Assembly: GCA_964549745.1 (NCBI GenBank)
Contig: CAZJWP010000008.1
Span: 1-42,121 of the forward strand
Reading direction: 5' to 3'
DNA from: J089 sp964549745
GTDB taxonomy: Bacteria > Fidelibacterota > Marinisomatia > Marinisomatales > J089
DNA: 42,121 nt
The notes below the pieces were generated by a model, which worked only from the letters and a program-made list of their open reading frames with translations, ran no database searches and was not told the origin of the DNA. This document shows, piece after piece, positions 1-8,981 of this stretch. Position 1 is the stretch's first letter; each line of letters starts with the position of its first letter. The translations under genes and the position numbers were made by a program.

Positions 1-63
1 GATCGGGATGTCGTCCCTATGGACGTAATTTACAAGGTACCACGGGATTTTCCCGCGGGACTC
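1..63 (+). repeat. dispersed hairpin repeat, copy 1
   Basis: Copy of a dispersed element found five times in this window. The core is a hairpin at 40-58 (arm CCACGGGA, loop of about three T, arm TCCCGCGG with one change from the other copies). It is preceded by AATTTACAAGGTA and by GATCGGGAT at 1-9, the same order of parts as in the copies at 16654-16708 and 16809-16863. It sits at the very edge of the scaffold, which suggests the repeat stopped the assembly. Confidence 0.85.
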
Positions 64-113
64 CATTCTCTATTGGTGATAAGCATTAAATTTACAACTT
101 CATTTTTTTATCC

Positions 114-860
114 ATGGAATTAAACAAGTTCAAACCACGCCCCAAACCGATCCGTTATTTAGCGGGTTACCTGGCTATGTTTTTAGGTGTGACGGCTGCC
201 CGGGTCAAGGTAAAAGGCCGGAGGAATATCCCGGTTAAAGGACCGTGCCTGGTCGCCATGAATCACTTCAGCATGGTGGATCCGGCCCTTATTTTATACG
301 CGATTCAAAAACCCGTTAATTTCTTAATGGCTTCCGACCAGGACGTGGAACTGATCTATATCTGGGCCGCCTGGCTCTACGGATTCATTCCGACAAACCG
401 CATTAAACTTGCGCCATCGACAATCAAGACAGCCAGGCGATTGTTAAACCGGAATGCCTTTGTTGGAATTTTTCCGGAAGGAAATACCCACAGCAATGTG
501 TTGCGCCCGCCCAAAAAAGGAGCGTTATATATTGCGCATTCAACCGGCGCTCCCATCTTACCGGTGGCGATTGAAGGTGCAGAATTAACCTGGGATGCAT
601 GGAAAAAAGGGCAACGGCCAAGCATTGTTGTTCGCATCGGTAAACCCTTTTTACTTCCGGATTTTACCGGAAGGAATCACGAAAGAAATGAATTCCTTCG
701 CCGCAACGGCGATGATCTGATGTTACGTATAGCCGGTTTATTGAGCGATAAATACCATGGTCATTACGCCGGCTGGCCTGAGATTACACAGTATCGATCT
801 GAAAATCGCTTTGCGGACCCTTCTGCCGCCGCACGATCAAATACAATCCCGAAAGCGTAA
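114..860 (+). CDS. PlsC-like 1-acylglycerol-3-phosphate O-acyltransferase family protein
   Basis: A 248-residue acyltransferase of the PlsC/LPLAT family, which moves an acyl chain onto a lysophospholipid at the inner face of the membrane. The two family signatures are visible: NHFSMVD at about residues 50-56 (the HX4D catalytic motif) and FPEGNTHS at about 120-127 (the FPEG substrate motif). Similarity to the family stops near KYHGHYA (about residue 217). The last 25 or so residues look like read-through that runs antisense into the 3' end of the convergent EamA gene. No strong ribosome binding site precedes the ATG; the start is the only sensible one. Exact acyl acceptor unknown. Confidence 0.85.
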   Translation: MELNKFKPRPKPIRYLAGYLAMFLGVTAARVKVKGRRNIPVKGPCLVAMNHFSMVDPALILYAIQKPVNFLMASDQDVELIYIWAAWLYGFIPTNRIKLAPSTIKTARRLLNRNAFVGIFPEGNTHSNVLRPPKKGALYIAHSTGAPILPVAIEGAELTWDAWKKGQRPSIVVRIGKPFLLPDFTGRNHERNEFLRRNGDDLMLRIAGLLSDKYHGHYAGWPEITQYRSENRFADPSAAARSNTIPKA

Positions 861-1674
861 GCACACCACCGGCCAATGTCATGGGTGGAACCGCTTCCGT
901 CAGAAAAACCCAGGCCAGAATAGATGCGATAACCGGCTCACCCAAAGGCACCGACGCCACAACAGTCGGTCGTATAAATTTGATTACATAGCCAAACAGA
1001 GTATGCCCTATAACAGTGGGAATAATCCCCAGCATGACAAGCCACAGAAAATCCTCCGAATGAAACGTAAACACATTGACGGACGTCCCGATCGCCAATA
1101 AAAGCAATGTTCCGGCGGCGATCGTATACACCAATCGTGAATAGATCAGAGTGGCCGTGTCCTGGCGGATGTCTTCCGCCAGCATCAACACCAGCGCCAT
1201 CCAGATAGAACTTAACAGAGCCAGGCCATCGCCAAGATTGCCGTGTAATCCGGCATGCAATCCGCCGGCATTTACCAATAAACCACCCACGACAGCCATG
1301 CCGATTCCAATGAGAACCGACGGTTTCAAATGCCGTTTTAAGTAAAGCCGTTCCACGCTGGCGGTAAATACAGGCGCCATGGTTGCAAAGACAGTTGCGT
1401 TGGCCACGGAAGTTAATTTCAGCGCTCCGAAAAAGCAGGCAAAGTGTAATCCCAGAAAAATCCCGGCCAATACAGTTTTCTTAACACTGGCTCCGGACAT
1501 GGATGATCGCGGCCGGAGTGTCGTCCAACTCCACAATACTGTACCGGCAATGGCCATCCGCCAGAAAGCAATGGCAATGGCCGGCAGGTTCGGGAGAAAT
1601 CTCGCAAAAAGCGAAGAAGTACTGACGGCTAAAAGTGCCAGGAATAATAGAAACGGTGTTTTTCCCGAAGCCAT
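784..1674 (-). CDS. EamA/DMT-superfamily transporter
   Basis: A ten-helix drug/metabolite transporter of the EamA family, with two internally repeated five-helix halves. The protein is almost wholly hydrophobic, with the usual FWRMAIAG segment early and SVPLGEPVIASILAWVFL in the last third. The frame is open back to 1734, but the ATG at 1672-1674 is preferred because it gives a protein beginning MASGKTPFLLFLALL (296 residues) and lies 2 bp after the stop of the upstream gene at 1677, so the two are probably translationally coupled. Its 3' end overlaps the convergent acyltransferase by 77 bp. The substrate cannot be told from sequence. Confidence 0.85.
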   Translation of the reverse strand: MASGKTPFLLFLALLAVSTSSLFARFLPNLPAIAIAFWRMAIAGTVLWSWTTLRPRSSMSGASVKKTVLAGIFLGLHFACFFGALKLTSVANATVFATMAPVFTASVERLYLKRHLKPSVLIGIGMAVVGGLLVNAGGLHAGLHGNLGDGLALLSSIWMALVLMLAEDIRQDTATLIYSRLVYTIAAGTLLLLAIGTSVNVFTFHSEDFLWLVMLGIIPTVIGHTLFGYVIKFIRPTVVASVPLGEPVIASILAWVFLTEAVPPMTLAGGVLTLSGLYLIVRRQKGPQSDFQIDTV

Positions 1675-1676
1675 TT

Positions 1677-2915
1677 TTAGAATTTGTAATAAACTGCCAA
1701 AGTCGGTCGTTGAAAGTGTAATCCGATTCGCCAATGTTCGTCGCGGGCGTAAATGAACCCAAGATCAACATTGAGCGGCGGCGGATTAGACGAGTCACCG
1801 GAACTCTGATAATATATGGGAACGAAATACTCGTCGTAAAAGACGGATAAGAGCAACTTCAGATTCGTGCGGGCATCATAATCCAGTCCGGCGTAATACC
1901 GGGGAATAACCGAATAACCGGGATAAAACGTGAAACTGGCACCGAGGTTGTAATTGATCCTGCCCTGTCCGGATGACTTTAACTTTGAGACGGTATAGGC
2001 AAAGAAAAGCTCTCCCCACATTTTATTACCGCTGGAAAAAGGTCCGAATGAAAACATATCGTAATTTGCATATCGGCTTTGAGAGTAATACCAGCCGCCG
2101 TTATCGTATAATAAAGAATCAAAGCGGGTTTCCATGGTTATTTTTTCATCCAATCTGAACCATTCTGTATTGGCGTAGGTATCGGATGATTCGCTTCCTG
2201 GAATCGTGTCTCCGGAAGCATCCGTTTGCCAGGAATGTGAATACTCCGTCCAGCTTTCTTTATGCCATTTATATTCAGGTGAACCGCGCAGATGGAAATG
2301 ACCCCCCACAGAGAACGCGCGCATTTTATTGACATCACCGGATTGAAAGATCATGAATTTGGGACGGAAATTAAGGTCACCCGCAAACCAGTTGGCCCAT
2401 CGTGTTGACAGTTGAAAGCGATTGTTAAATCCGTATGCGAATGAAAAACCGCTGATGTAAAACACGCCTTCTTCCAGTGGAAAGCCGGTTGGATCAAACC
2501 ACATATCAATCAGCCGTTCGTCGCTGAAATACCAGCGATTGGACATGACGCCGCGGGGCATTGACAGATCGCCTGCGCGCTGAATGTCTATGCGTTCAAT
2601 CGATGACATGGGGACGGTGATTACGCCAAGACCTGATTGAATCGTAAATCCATCGGCGTTTTCTTTCAGAACAACACCCCGCGTTACATCACCATTTTTC
2701 AGGATCAACGTTACGCGATCAGGTTTAATTTTATCCTTTGCGATGGTCAATTCACCAAACGCAGTATTGAGTGTAATGCTGCTATCGGTTTCAGCAATGA
2801 CCTGTCCGGATATTTTTTCCCCGGACTTTAGAAACAAAGTCTTTGTGTTTTTCTCTTGTGAAAAAACAGAGCCGACAAACAGAAAGAAGGCAAACCATAT
2901 CAGGGTTGTTTTCAT
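1677..2915 (-). CDS. outer-membrane protein with N-terminal Sm-like repeats
   Basis: About 412 residues, start set at 2915 because MKTTLIWFAFFLFVGSVFSQ is a good signal peptide and GAGG-like TGAGG lies 7-8 bp upstream; the frame is open further upstream but that part looks non-coding. After the signal come two tandem units of about 40 residues of the pattern L-K-x-G-x-x-x-x-G-x-V (about residues 27-65 and 70-110), resembling small beta-barrel (Sm-like) folds. The rest is rich in alternating aromatic/polar strands and ends VYYKF, the usual C-terminal Phe of an outer-membrane beta-barrel. Function unknown. Divergent from the TolB-like gene, with about 160 bp between them for both promoters. Confidence 0.7.
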   Translation of the reverse strand: MKTTLIWFAFFLFVGSVFSQEKNTKTLFLKSGEKISGQVIAETDSSITLNTAFGELTIAKDKIKPDRVTLILKNGDVTRGVVLKENADGFTIQSGLGVITVPMSSIERIDIQRAGDLSMPRGVMSNRWYFSDERLIDMWFDPTGFPLEEGVFYISGFSFAYGFNNRFQLSTRWANWFAGDLNFRPKFMIFQSGDVNKMRAFSVGGHFHLRGSPEYKWHKESWTEYSHSWQTDASGDTIPGSESSDTYANTEWFRLDEKITMETRFDSLLYDNGGWYYSQSRYANYDMFSFGPFSSGNKMWGELFFAYTVSKLKSSGQGRINYNLGASFTFYPGYSVIPRYYAGLDYDARTNLKLLLSVFYDEYFVPIYYQSSGDSSNPPPLNVDLGFIYARDEHWRIGLHFQRPTLAVYYKF

Positions 2916-3078
2916 AATTGCCTCAGATGAATTGGTTAGATGAACGATTTTACACTCATTCACCTTCATCGAAACAGTTGATTTCCGGGTTGTGACTGCA
3001 ATCATGCTTTTGAATCGGTTTCTTGAATTATTCTCCCGGCGGCTGTAGAATACCGGCCAAAATCCGAGGGTGAATAGC

Positions 3079-4128
3079 ATGAAACGATCCACAGTCATAT
3101 TAACAGCAATCCTAATAACCGTGGCTTATGGTCAGGCGCCAAAAGTTGATAACAGCCTGATTCTTCCGGGAGAGAAGCATTTTAAGAATATAAGACAACT
3201 CACTTTTTCCGGCGAAAACGCCGAAGCCTATTTCAGCGCCGACGGCAAAAAACTTATTATGCAGGCCCATGACGGAAAAGGTCTCTGTGACCAGATTTAT
3301 ATTATGGATATTGCCACCGGAGAAAAACACCTGGTATCCACCGGAGACGGTGTCACGACCTGTAGTTACTTCCAATATCCAAACGATGACAAAATCATTT
3401 ATGCCTCGACGCATCTGGCCGATAAAAATTGTCCCCCCCCGCCGGATTTCAGCAAGGGATACGTCTGGAAGCTCTATCCGGGATTCGATATTTTCAGTGG
3501 TGACGTGGATGGATCACGCCTGGAACGATTAACCAACACACCCGGCTATGATGCCGAAGGGACTTATGCCGAGGATGGAAGCCGGATCATCTACACATCC
3601 CTGTCCAGCGGAGACTTAGAAATCTGGACCATGAAACCGGATGGCTCGGACAAAAAGCAGCTCACGGATAAACTGGGCTATGATGGCGGCGCTTTTTATT
3701 CTCACGACGGGAAGAAAATCGTCTGGCGCGCCTATTACCCGGAGACTGAAAAGGATATTGCTGACTATAAGGAATTGCTTTCGGAAGATATGATCCGTCC
3801 CATGGCGCTGCAAATTCGCGTGATGAACGCCGATGGATCGAATAAGGTGCAAGTCACCCACAACCAGGCCGCCAACTTCGGACCCTTCTTTTATCCTGAC
3901 AATGACCGTATTATTTTCTGTTCAAATTTGGGTGATCCTCAAGGGCGCAATTTTGATCTTTGGGCCGTGAATTCAGACGGCTCCGATCTTGAGCAGATCA
4001 CTTTCTGCGATGATTTTGACGGTTTTCCCATGTTTAGTCCTGATGGTAAGTACTTTGTCTTTGCTTCCAACCGTAACCAAGCCAAACATGGCGATACCAA
4101 TATCTTTATTTGCGAATGGGTAAAATGA
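3079..4128 (+). CDS. TolB-like beta-propeller (PD40/WD40-like) secreted protein
   Basis: About 349 residues with an N-terminal signal sequence (MKRSTVILTAILITVAYGQA) followed by at least five repeats of the PD40/TolB type, seen as AYFSADGKKLIM, AEDGSRIIYTS, FYSHDGKKIVWRA, FYPDNDRIIFCSN and MFSPDGKYFVFASN. This predicts a six-bladed periplasmic or surface propeller used for protein contacts. ATG at 3079 is chosen over GTG at 3070 because GAGGGTGA stands about 7 bp before it. The stop overlaps the start of the next gene as ATGA (4125-4128), so the propeller and the transglycosylase are made together; a role in envelope maintenance is plausible but inferred. Confidence 0.85.
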   Translation: MKRSTVILTAILITVAYGQAPKVDNSLILPGEKHFKNIRQLTFSGENAEAYFSADGKKLIMQAHDGKGLCDQIYIMDIATGEKHLVSTGDGVTTCSYFQYPNDDKIIYASTHLADKNCPPPPDFSKGYVWKLYPGFDIFSGDVDGSRLERLTNTPGYDAEGTYAEDGSRIIYTSLSSGDLEIWTMKPDGSDKKQLTDKLGYDGGAFYSHDGKKIVWRAYYPETEKDIADYKELLSEDMIRPMALQIRVMNADGSNKVQVTHNQAANFGPFFYPDNDRIIFCSNLGDPQGRNFDLWAVNSDGSDLEQITFCDDFDGFPMFSPDGKYFVFASNRNQAKHGDTNIFICEWVK

Positions 4129-4931
4129 AAACAGCCGCCGCTCTTATCTTTGCTTTTTTGATAATCTGGTCAGCCGCTCCGGGGCCCGGAAAGAGCGCTA
4201 CGAATGATCCAGGCTACGCCCCCATCCGGGAAGTTTTGATAAAGAAAGGTCTGCCCTCCTCTTACCTTGACCAGGTCTTCACATCTAACAAGATTAAAGT
4301 GCAAGAGGAAGTAGCAGAACGCTTCCGGAAACCTTACGAGAAGAAATCGTACGCTGAATACCGAAAACTGTTTGTCACCGACAAACGGATTTCCCACGGT
4401 AGCAAATTTTATGGGGAACATAAAAAGGATCTGCAGGCCGTAGCCGACAGCTTTAATGTAGATCCGGTTTTAATTCTAAGCATTATTGGCGTTGAGAGCA
4501 ATTTTGGCACACACCATGAAGATTTTTCAGTTTTTAACGCACTGTACTCAGTCATACAATTACTCCCTCAAAAAGCGGATTGGGCACAGAACCAGCTGGT
4601 GGAATTTCTGCTGTACTGCTACAAGGACAAAATGGACCCGCACAGTATTTACGGTTCCTATGCCGGAGCCTTTGGATACGGACAATTCATTCCGTCCAGC
4701 TTCAATGGCTATGCGGTGGATTTTGACAGGAATGGTATTCGAAATCCCTACGACTGGCAGGACACCTTTGCCAGCGTAGCCAATTACCTGCGAAAAAACG
4801 GTTATCACGCCGGAGAGAAGACATTTAGCCGGAAGTCTTCAGCCGGAAAAGCGGTGTGGGCTTATAACCACTCTACCAATTATGTCCGGGCCGTATTGGA
4901 ATTAAGAGCGGCCCTAAAAAAAGCAATATGA
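4125..4931 (+). CDS. lytic murein transglycosylase, MltB family
   Basis: 268 residues beginning with a signal peptide (MKTAAALIFAFLIIWSA). The SLT/MltB-type fold is shown by IIGVESNFG, with the catalytic Glu at residue 124, then GSYAGAFGYGQFIPSSF and a terminal AVWAYNHSTNYVRAVL. Such enzymes cut the glycan strands of peptidoglycan to 1,6-anhydromuramyl products in the periplasm. It is shorter than E. coli MltB and lacks an obvious lipobox. Start is the ATGA overlap with the preceding propeller gene. The repeat-derived hairpin immediately after the stop probably terminates the transcript. Confidence 0.87.
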   Translation: MKTAAALIFAFLIIWSAAPGPGKSATNDPGYAPIREVLIKKGLPSSYLDQVFTSNKIKVQEEVAERFRKPYEKKSYAEYRKLFVTDKRISHGSKFYGEHKKDLQAVADSFNVDPVLILSIIGVESNFGTHHEDFSVFNALYSVIQLLPQKADWAQNQLVEFLLYCYKDKMDPHSIYGSYAGAFGYGQFIPSSFNGYAVDFDRNGIRNPYDWQDTFASVANYLRKNGYHAGEKTFSRKSSAGKAVWAYNHSTNYVRAVLELRAALKKAI

Positions 4932-4976
4932 AGTCCCACGGGAAAATCCCGTGGTGTTTTCTATATCGGGATAAAT
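4932..4976 (-). repeat. dispersed hairpin repeat, copy 2
   Basis: Reverse-orientation copy of the element at 1-63. The hairpin core is fully conserved; the flanking ATCGGGAT block (4965-4972) is present but the linker between has diverged. It lies between the convergent transglycosylase and GNAT genes. Confidence 0.75.
4936..4960 (+). terminator. hairpin terminator formed by the dispersed repeat
   Basis: Perfect 8-bp stem CCACGGGA / TCCCGTGG with a 3-nt A loop (4936-4954) followed by TGTTTTCT. It begins 4 bp after the stop of the transglycosylase gene and has the shape of an intrinsic terminator. It is also the core of repeat copy 2, so a mobile or dispersed element seems to serve as terminator here. 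Confidence 0.65.
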
Positions 4977-4994
4977 TCGCTTCGGATAACTATT

Positions 4995-5453
4995 CTATAA
5001 ATAATACAACCCTACCTTATGCCACCCTGCGATAGGGATTTCAAAGCGTTCCCCCGCCAACTCAAAACCATATCGTTTATAAAAACCGAACGCAGCTTCA
5101 CGAGCATTGCACCAGATTAAATCGGAATTGTATTCCGTTCTCGCGTATTCCACAACAGCATCAAGGATGAGGTTTCCGTAACCTTTTTTCCGGAAGGCGG
5201 GCGCAGTGGCCATTCCCCGCAACCGGACCGCGTCCGGATGGCCGGGATAAGCTTCTTTAAAGACCGTTCCAATCGACAAAACTTCACCGTTTTTAACAAC
5301 TCCAAAATGCGCTGTATCCGGAGCTTCATCATGATCCCAGAGCGTTGTATCGAAAGGGAGGCCCGGGCGTAATACCTCATGCCGCAAGGGTCGAACCTGT
5401 TCTAAACCAATGCGCTGAATCTGAACCGTATCTATGCTTTCAACGGCACACAT
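4995..5453 (-). CDS. GNAT-family N-acetyltransferase
   Basis: 152 residues of the Gcn5-related acetyltransferase fold. The acetyl-CoA-binding motif A is seen as LRGMATAPAFRKKGYGNLIL (about 79-98, pyrophosphate loop RKKGYG), and the usual end motif as NAREAAFGFYKRYGFEL (about 117-133). It transfers an acetyl group from acetyl-CoA to an amine; substrate not predictable. The ATG at 5453 lies inside the 3' end of the phosphodiesterase gene (22-bp overlap), so it is the third gene of a coupled minus-strand operon with the acylase and phosphodiesterase. Confidence 0.87.
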   Translation of the reverse strand: MCAVESIDTVQIQRIGLEQVRPLRHEVLRPGLPFDTTLWDHDEAPDTAHFGVVKNGEVLSIGTVFKEAYPGHPDAVRLRGMATAPAFRKKGYGNLILDAVVEYARTEYNSDLIWCNAREAAFGFYKRYGFELAGERFEIPIAGWHKVGLYYL

Positions 5454-6238
5454 AGTTCCGGATAGTCAGAGATAATTCCATCCACGTTGCGGTTCAACAA
5501 AGATTGAATAGCCGGACCCGTATTGACTGTCCAAACATTAACCATCAATCCACGTTCTTTTGCGTAGCGAACAAGATTTTCATCCACCAGTTCCGCTGTC
5601 GGGTGAAGTGCATCAGGGTGAACCCAGTTGATGGTCTTGAACCACTGGCTGGTTTCCATGATGAGTCCGGTAGTAATGGTGGAATCCACCCATTTTACAG
5701 CGGCAACGACAAAAGGATTAAAACTGGACACAATAACACGCTGTTTAATAGCGCCGGATTTGATCCACTTCGCAACCTGTCTCCCGGTACGCAGGTCGAA
5801 TGGCCGGATCGACTTGATTTCAATGTTTAGAAAAACGGATTTGGGGAGCCGGTCCGTCACTTCCAAAAGTTCGTTCAGTCCGGCGGGTGTTAGCGCCGCT
5901 TTGCGAACGCCGGTCCGTACCGGACCTAAATCTGCGTAGGTCAATTCATCGATGTATCCCCATCCATCGGTTTCCCGTTCCAGATCGAAATTATGTGAGC
6001 AGACCACTTCTCCGTCCACCGTAGACATCACGTCTATTTCCACACCGTCCATTCCGGCGTCTACCGCCGATTTGTAGGCGGGAAGTGTGTTTTCCGGTTC
6101 CCGATGCATGGCGCCGCGGTGTCCCAGAAATATCGGTGTTTTTAAATCACCATGGGAAGTACCTGTAGGCCGCCACAGAAAGCGTTCTTTCAGAATCCAG
6201 GCGACCAGAACGACCAGAATAAACCAGATTGGGTTCAT
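5432..6238 (-). CDS. glycerophosphodiester phosphodiesterase family protein
   Basis: 268 residues, GDPD TIM-barrel. One N-terminal hydrophobic segment (about 4-16) may anchor it in the membrane. Catalytic signatures are seen: GHRG at 39-42, PENT at 48-51, VEIDV with metal-binding Glu/Asp at 66-70, and the second catalytic His in CSHNFDLERET (about 80-90), plus a C-terminal VWTVN. It hydrolyses glycerophosphodiesters to glycerol-3-phosphate and an alcohol. The start overlaps the stop of the acylase gene as ATGA (6235-6238). Confidence 0.9.
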   Translation of the reverse strand: MNPIWFILVVLVAWILKERFLWRPTGTSHGDLKTPIFLGHRGAMHREPENTLPAYKSAVDAGMDGVEIDVMSTVDGEVVCSHNFDLERETDGWGYIDELTYADLGPVRTGVRKAALTPAGLNELLEVTDRLPKSVFLNIEIKSIRPFDLRTGRQVAKWIKSGAIKQRVIVSSFNPFVVAAVKWVDSTITTGLIMETSQWFKTINWVHPDALHPTAELVDENLVRYAKERGLMVNVWTVNTGPAIQSLLNRNVDGIISDYPELCVPLKA

Positions 6239-8646
6239 TTTTCAGGAATCAATAACAGGTGGTCCATGTTCATGGACTTGATCGAGTTTTCATCGAACCA
6301 GGTGGTTCGGTATTGACCGGAAATATACATCTGCGCCTGATCCGCATAATGAGGACTTCCGGGCAATCCCGATTCTCCGGTGGGCAGGATCATCTGCGTT
6401 TTGTTCAGATTGTCGAAATTCACGATTCGCCGCATGCTGGGACCCAGGACTTGCTGATAAGGATTGAGCAATCGGTATTCGCCGTTATTGATTGTCGTGG
6501 ATGAACCGCCATTCGGAAAGGGGCCGACGTTTAATTTGAACAGCCAGTTCAGCAAACTTACCGATCCCATGGAGTGGGGATGTGTCAGCGTATGCACAGC
6601 GCCCCAGGACCATGAACCGGGTGAAGTACCCACCCGCTGACCGATGTCTTTCATGGCGTCGTGGAATGCCGCTGTTACGATGTCTTCCCGCGTTTCCTTG
6701 TAATCCGGTGTCAGAATATTGTCGATCCAATTGGAAGAATCCGCTTCCATGGTCCATTGCAGATTTCTGAGCGGAATCATGGGCAGATCAAGATAAGCCG
6801 CAAAAGCATCGGGCCCAATGGCGTCCAGTTCGTCTTTGTAAACATGGATCATGCATTGTCTCAACATGGCCTGGAAAACCAGTGTTGCCGGTGAATCCGC
6901 CGATTCGGCGCCGTCCCATTTTTTGAGAAAATCGATTGCAGCCTTTTCGGGTTCATTCGTGGGTTCGGGCAGAAGCGGCAACCATTTAGGCACCATTTCT
7001 TTGGCGTAAACGGAGACCACATCAGTCTGGATATTTTCCATATCCCGCACTGTTAATCCGGTCCGATTGCCCAAAAGCTCTTTAATCCGGATTGCGCGGC
7101 TGGGATCCGTCCACAAATTGGAGATGTAATAAGGGTAATCGTCATCCACCGTTTTGTTGTTTGCGGTGGCAATCGCTCCTTCCGGCGGATTGAAGAGATA
7201 GGGCATTTCATCGAACGGTACATAGCCTTTCCAGTCCCATTGCGAATCGGAGCCGTCTCGCGGGAGCAGTGAGCTGCCATTTTTACGAATAGGAATAATC
7301 ACCGCCGGACGCCAGCCAATATTCCCCGCTGTGTCCGCCCAAACGATATTCTGGCCCGGAACACTGAATTTTTTAACGGCCTCCGAAAAATCGGACCAGT
7401 TGCGCATTTTCGCGAATCCAAACATAGCTTCCAGCTCATGCGTGATTTCACGGCCGGTCCAACACATGGAGACAACGGCATTCCCTTTCTTCAACATGGG
7501 GTGAAGATCAGAAATTACCGGGCCGTGCACCGTTTCGCGCACGACGATGGTGGAGTCCTTTCCATCGGGAAGCGGAATAATCTCTTTCCGCAATGTCATG
7601 TTTTTCCATTCTCCATCCACCAGATATTGATTGGGGCGTTCCGGATCGGTTGTTTCGGTGAAGAAGTCAATATCATCAACCATGACATTTGTAAAACCCC
7701 AGGCACAGGAGGCGTTTTGTCCAATGACCGGTAACGGCATTCCCGGGAGACACACGCCGCTCACATCGATGTCACCGCCCTTCAGGTGCATTTCGTACCA
7801 TTTGGCCGGTTGAGTAAAGCCAAGGTGCGGATCGTTTGCCAGCAACGGTTTTCCCGACCGGGTTCGGCTTCCGCTGACCACCCAATTATTGCTTCCGATG
7901 CCTTTCCCGTTGGCGCCGGTGAATTCCCGTACTTTCTTTTCCGATTTTTGTACAGCTGCGAAAACAGAAGTGAATCCCGGAGGAACAGAGCCCGCAATGG
8001 TTGGGTAATCTTTCGGGTAGGGCGGAAGAAGTTGTTTCAACATATCGGTACCATAGTTTTCTTCCACAGCGCCAAATAGAATTTCCGGCTTCCACGATTG
8101 TTGAAGATCATGCGCCATTAATCGCGTATAACCACACACCGTAGCCGGCGTCCACAAGGGCGCATTTTTTCCGAGGATACGTAATTCCAGCGGAGGATCG
8201 TCTTCCGAATCTTTGATATACTGGTTAATCCCATTGCAGTATATCTGAACTTTTTCTCTGATCTCCGGATCCATAGCATCGGCCAGTTTTTGTGCAATTT
8301 CCGGAATTCCCCAGGTCCGCAGATAAATATCCGAACTTAAGAGATCAGGACCGAAAAGCATGGACAGTTCGCCATTCACGGCCGCTGAAATAACCGACAA
8401 TTGAAAGAGCCGTTCGCGGGCGACAACATAACCGGCGGCGAAAAGCAGATCGTCTTCATTGTTGGCAAACACATGAGGAACGCCATAGTCGTCGGTGTAA
8501 ACATCCACCGGCGTGTTTAAGCCGTTAATTTCCAACGTGCCGGTATAGGCGGGCAGTTGGTGGGTGAAGTGAATGTGGAACCAGAAGAATACGGTCAGAG
8601 ACAGAATGAGGATGACCGCTAAAATCAGACGTGTTTTAAGTTTCAT
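6235..8646 (-). CDS. penicillin-acylase-family (S45) N-terminal nucleophile hydrolase
   Basis: About 803 residues, a periplasmic or membrane-anchored Ntn-hydrolase of the penicillin amidase/acyl-homoserine-lactone acylase group. Start set at 8646, where MKLKTRLILAVILILSLTVFFW gives a signal/anchor helix; the frame extends to 8760 but that stretch has no protein character. The alpha chain carries DDYGVPHVFANN and GYVVARERLFQL (about 52-83). The self-cleavage site and new N-terminal nucleophile is Ser252 in GIGSNNWVVSG, followed by LLANDPHLGF. The C-terminal part ends with the expected SMRRIVNFDNL and GQSG-like GESGLPGSPHYADQ. These enzymes cut amide bonds of acylated small molecules; true substrate unknown. 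First gene of the acylase-GDPD-GNAT operon. Confidence 0.9.
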   Translation of the reverse strand: MKLKTRLILAVILILSLTVFFWFHIHFTHQLPAYTGTLEINGLNTPVDVYTDDYGVPHVFANNEDDLLFAAGYVVARERLFQLSVISAAVNGELSMLFGPDLLSSDIYLRTWGIPEIAQKLADAMDPEIREKVQIYCNGINQYIKDSEDDPPLELRILGKNAPLWTPATVCGYTRLMAHDLQQSWKPEILFGAVEENYGTDMLKQLLPPYPKDYPTIAGSVPPGFTSVFAAVQKSEKKVREFTGANGKGIGSNNWVVSGSRTRSGKPLLANDPHLGFTQPAKWYEMHLKGGDIDVSGVCLPGMPLPVIGQNASCAWGFTNVMVDDIDFFTETTDPERPNQYLVDGEWKNMTLRKEIIPLPDGKDSTIVVRETVHGPVISDLHPMLKKGNAVVSMCWTGREITHELEAMFGFAKMRNWSDFSEAVKKFSVPGQNIVWADTAGNIGWRPAVIIPIRKNGSSLLPRDGSDSQWDWKGYVPFDEMPYLFNPPEGAIATANNKTVDDDYPYYISNLWTDPSRAIRIKELLGNRTGLTVRDMENIQTDVVSVYAKEMVPKWLPLLPEPTNEPEKAAIDFLKKWDGAESADSPATLVFQAMLRQCMIHVYKDELDAIGPDAFAAYLDLPMIPLRNLQWTMEADSSNWIDNILTPDYKETREDIVTAAFHDAMKDIGQRVGTSPGSWSWGAVHTLTHPHSMGSVSLLNWLFKLNVGPFPNGGSSTTINNGEYRLLNPYQQVLGPSMRRIVNFDNLNKTQMILPTGESGLPGSPHYADQAQMYISGQYRTTWFDENSIKSMNMDHLLLIPEK

Positions 8647-8981
8647 GGCATGATCTTTTGAATCGTTGTGAAGAAATCGGGAACCGATGTTATTCAATTT
8701 AGAGAAAATCCGAGTTTTGACGAAATGGTTTAATTCAGTGAGGCGTAACAAGTCAGGCATAATTATTTAATCAAAGCATAGAGACATGTGATCTATAAAT
8801 AGAACTCTTTACGGGCATGGAAAAACATAAGGACAAGCTTGAAACCAAAAACCTTTGAGCGCTGCCTGATGTCTTCCACATGCCATTTCTTGTTGGAATG
8901 CCTCTGCATCTTCGTCTAATTTTGCCCCGTTCGATCAGCGAAGATTCCCGGACTTACCTTTTCAACCAACGATAGGATACC
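8647..8981. promoter_or_regulatory. divergent intergenic region, acylase operon / proS
   Basis: 335 bp between divergent genes, so it must hold at least two promoters. I see no convincing sigma-70-like pair, no T-box features and no good hairpin. The first 115 bp are an open extension of the acylase frame but lack coding character. Confidence 0.4.
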
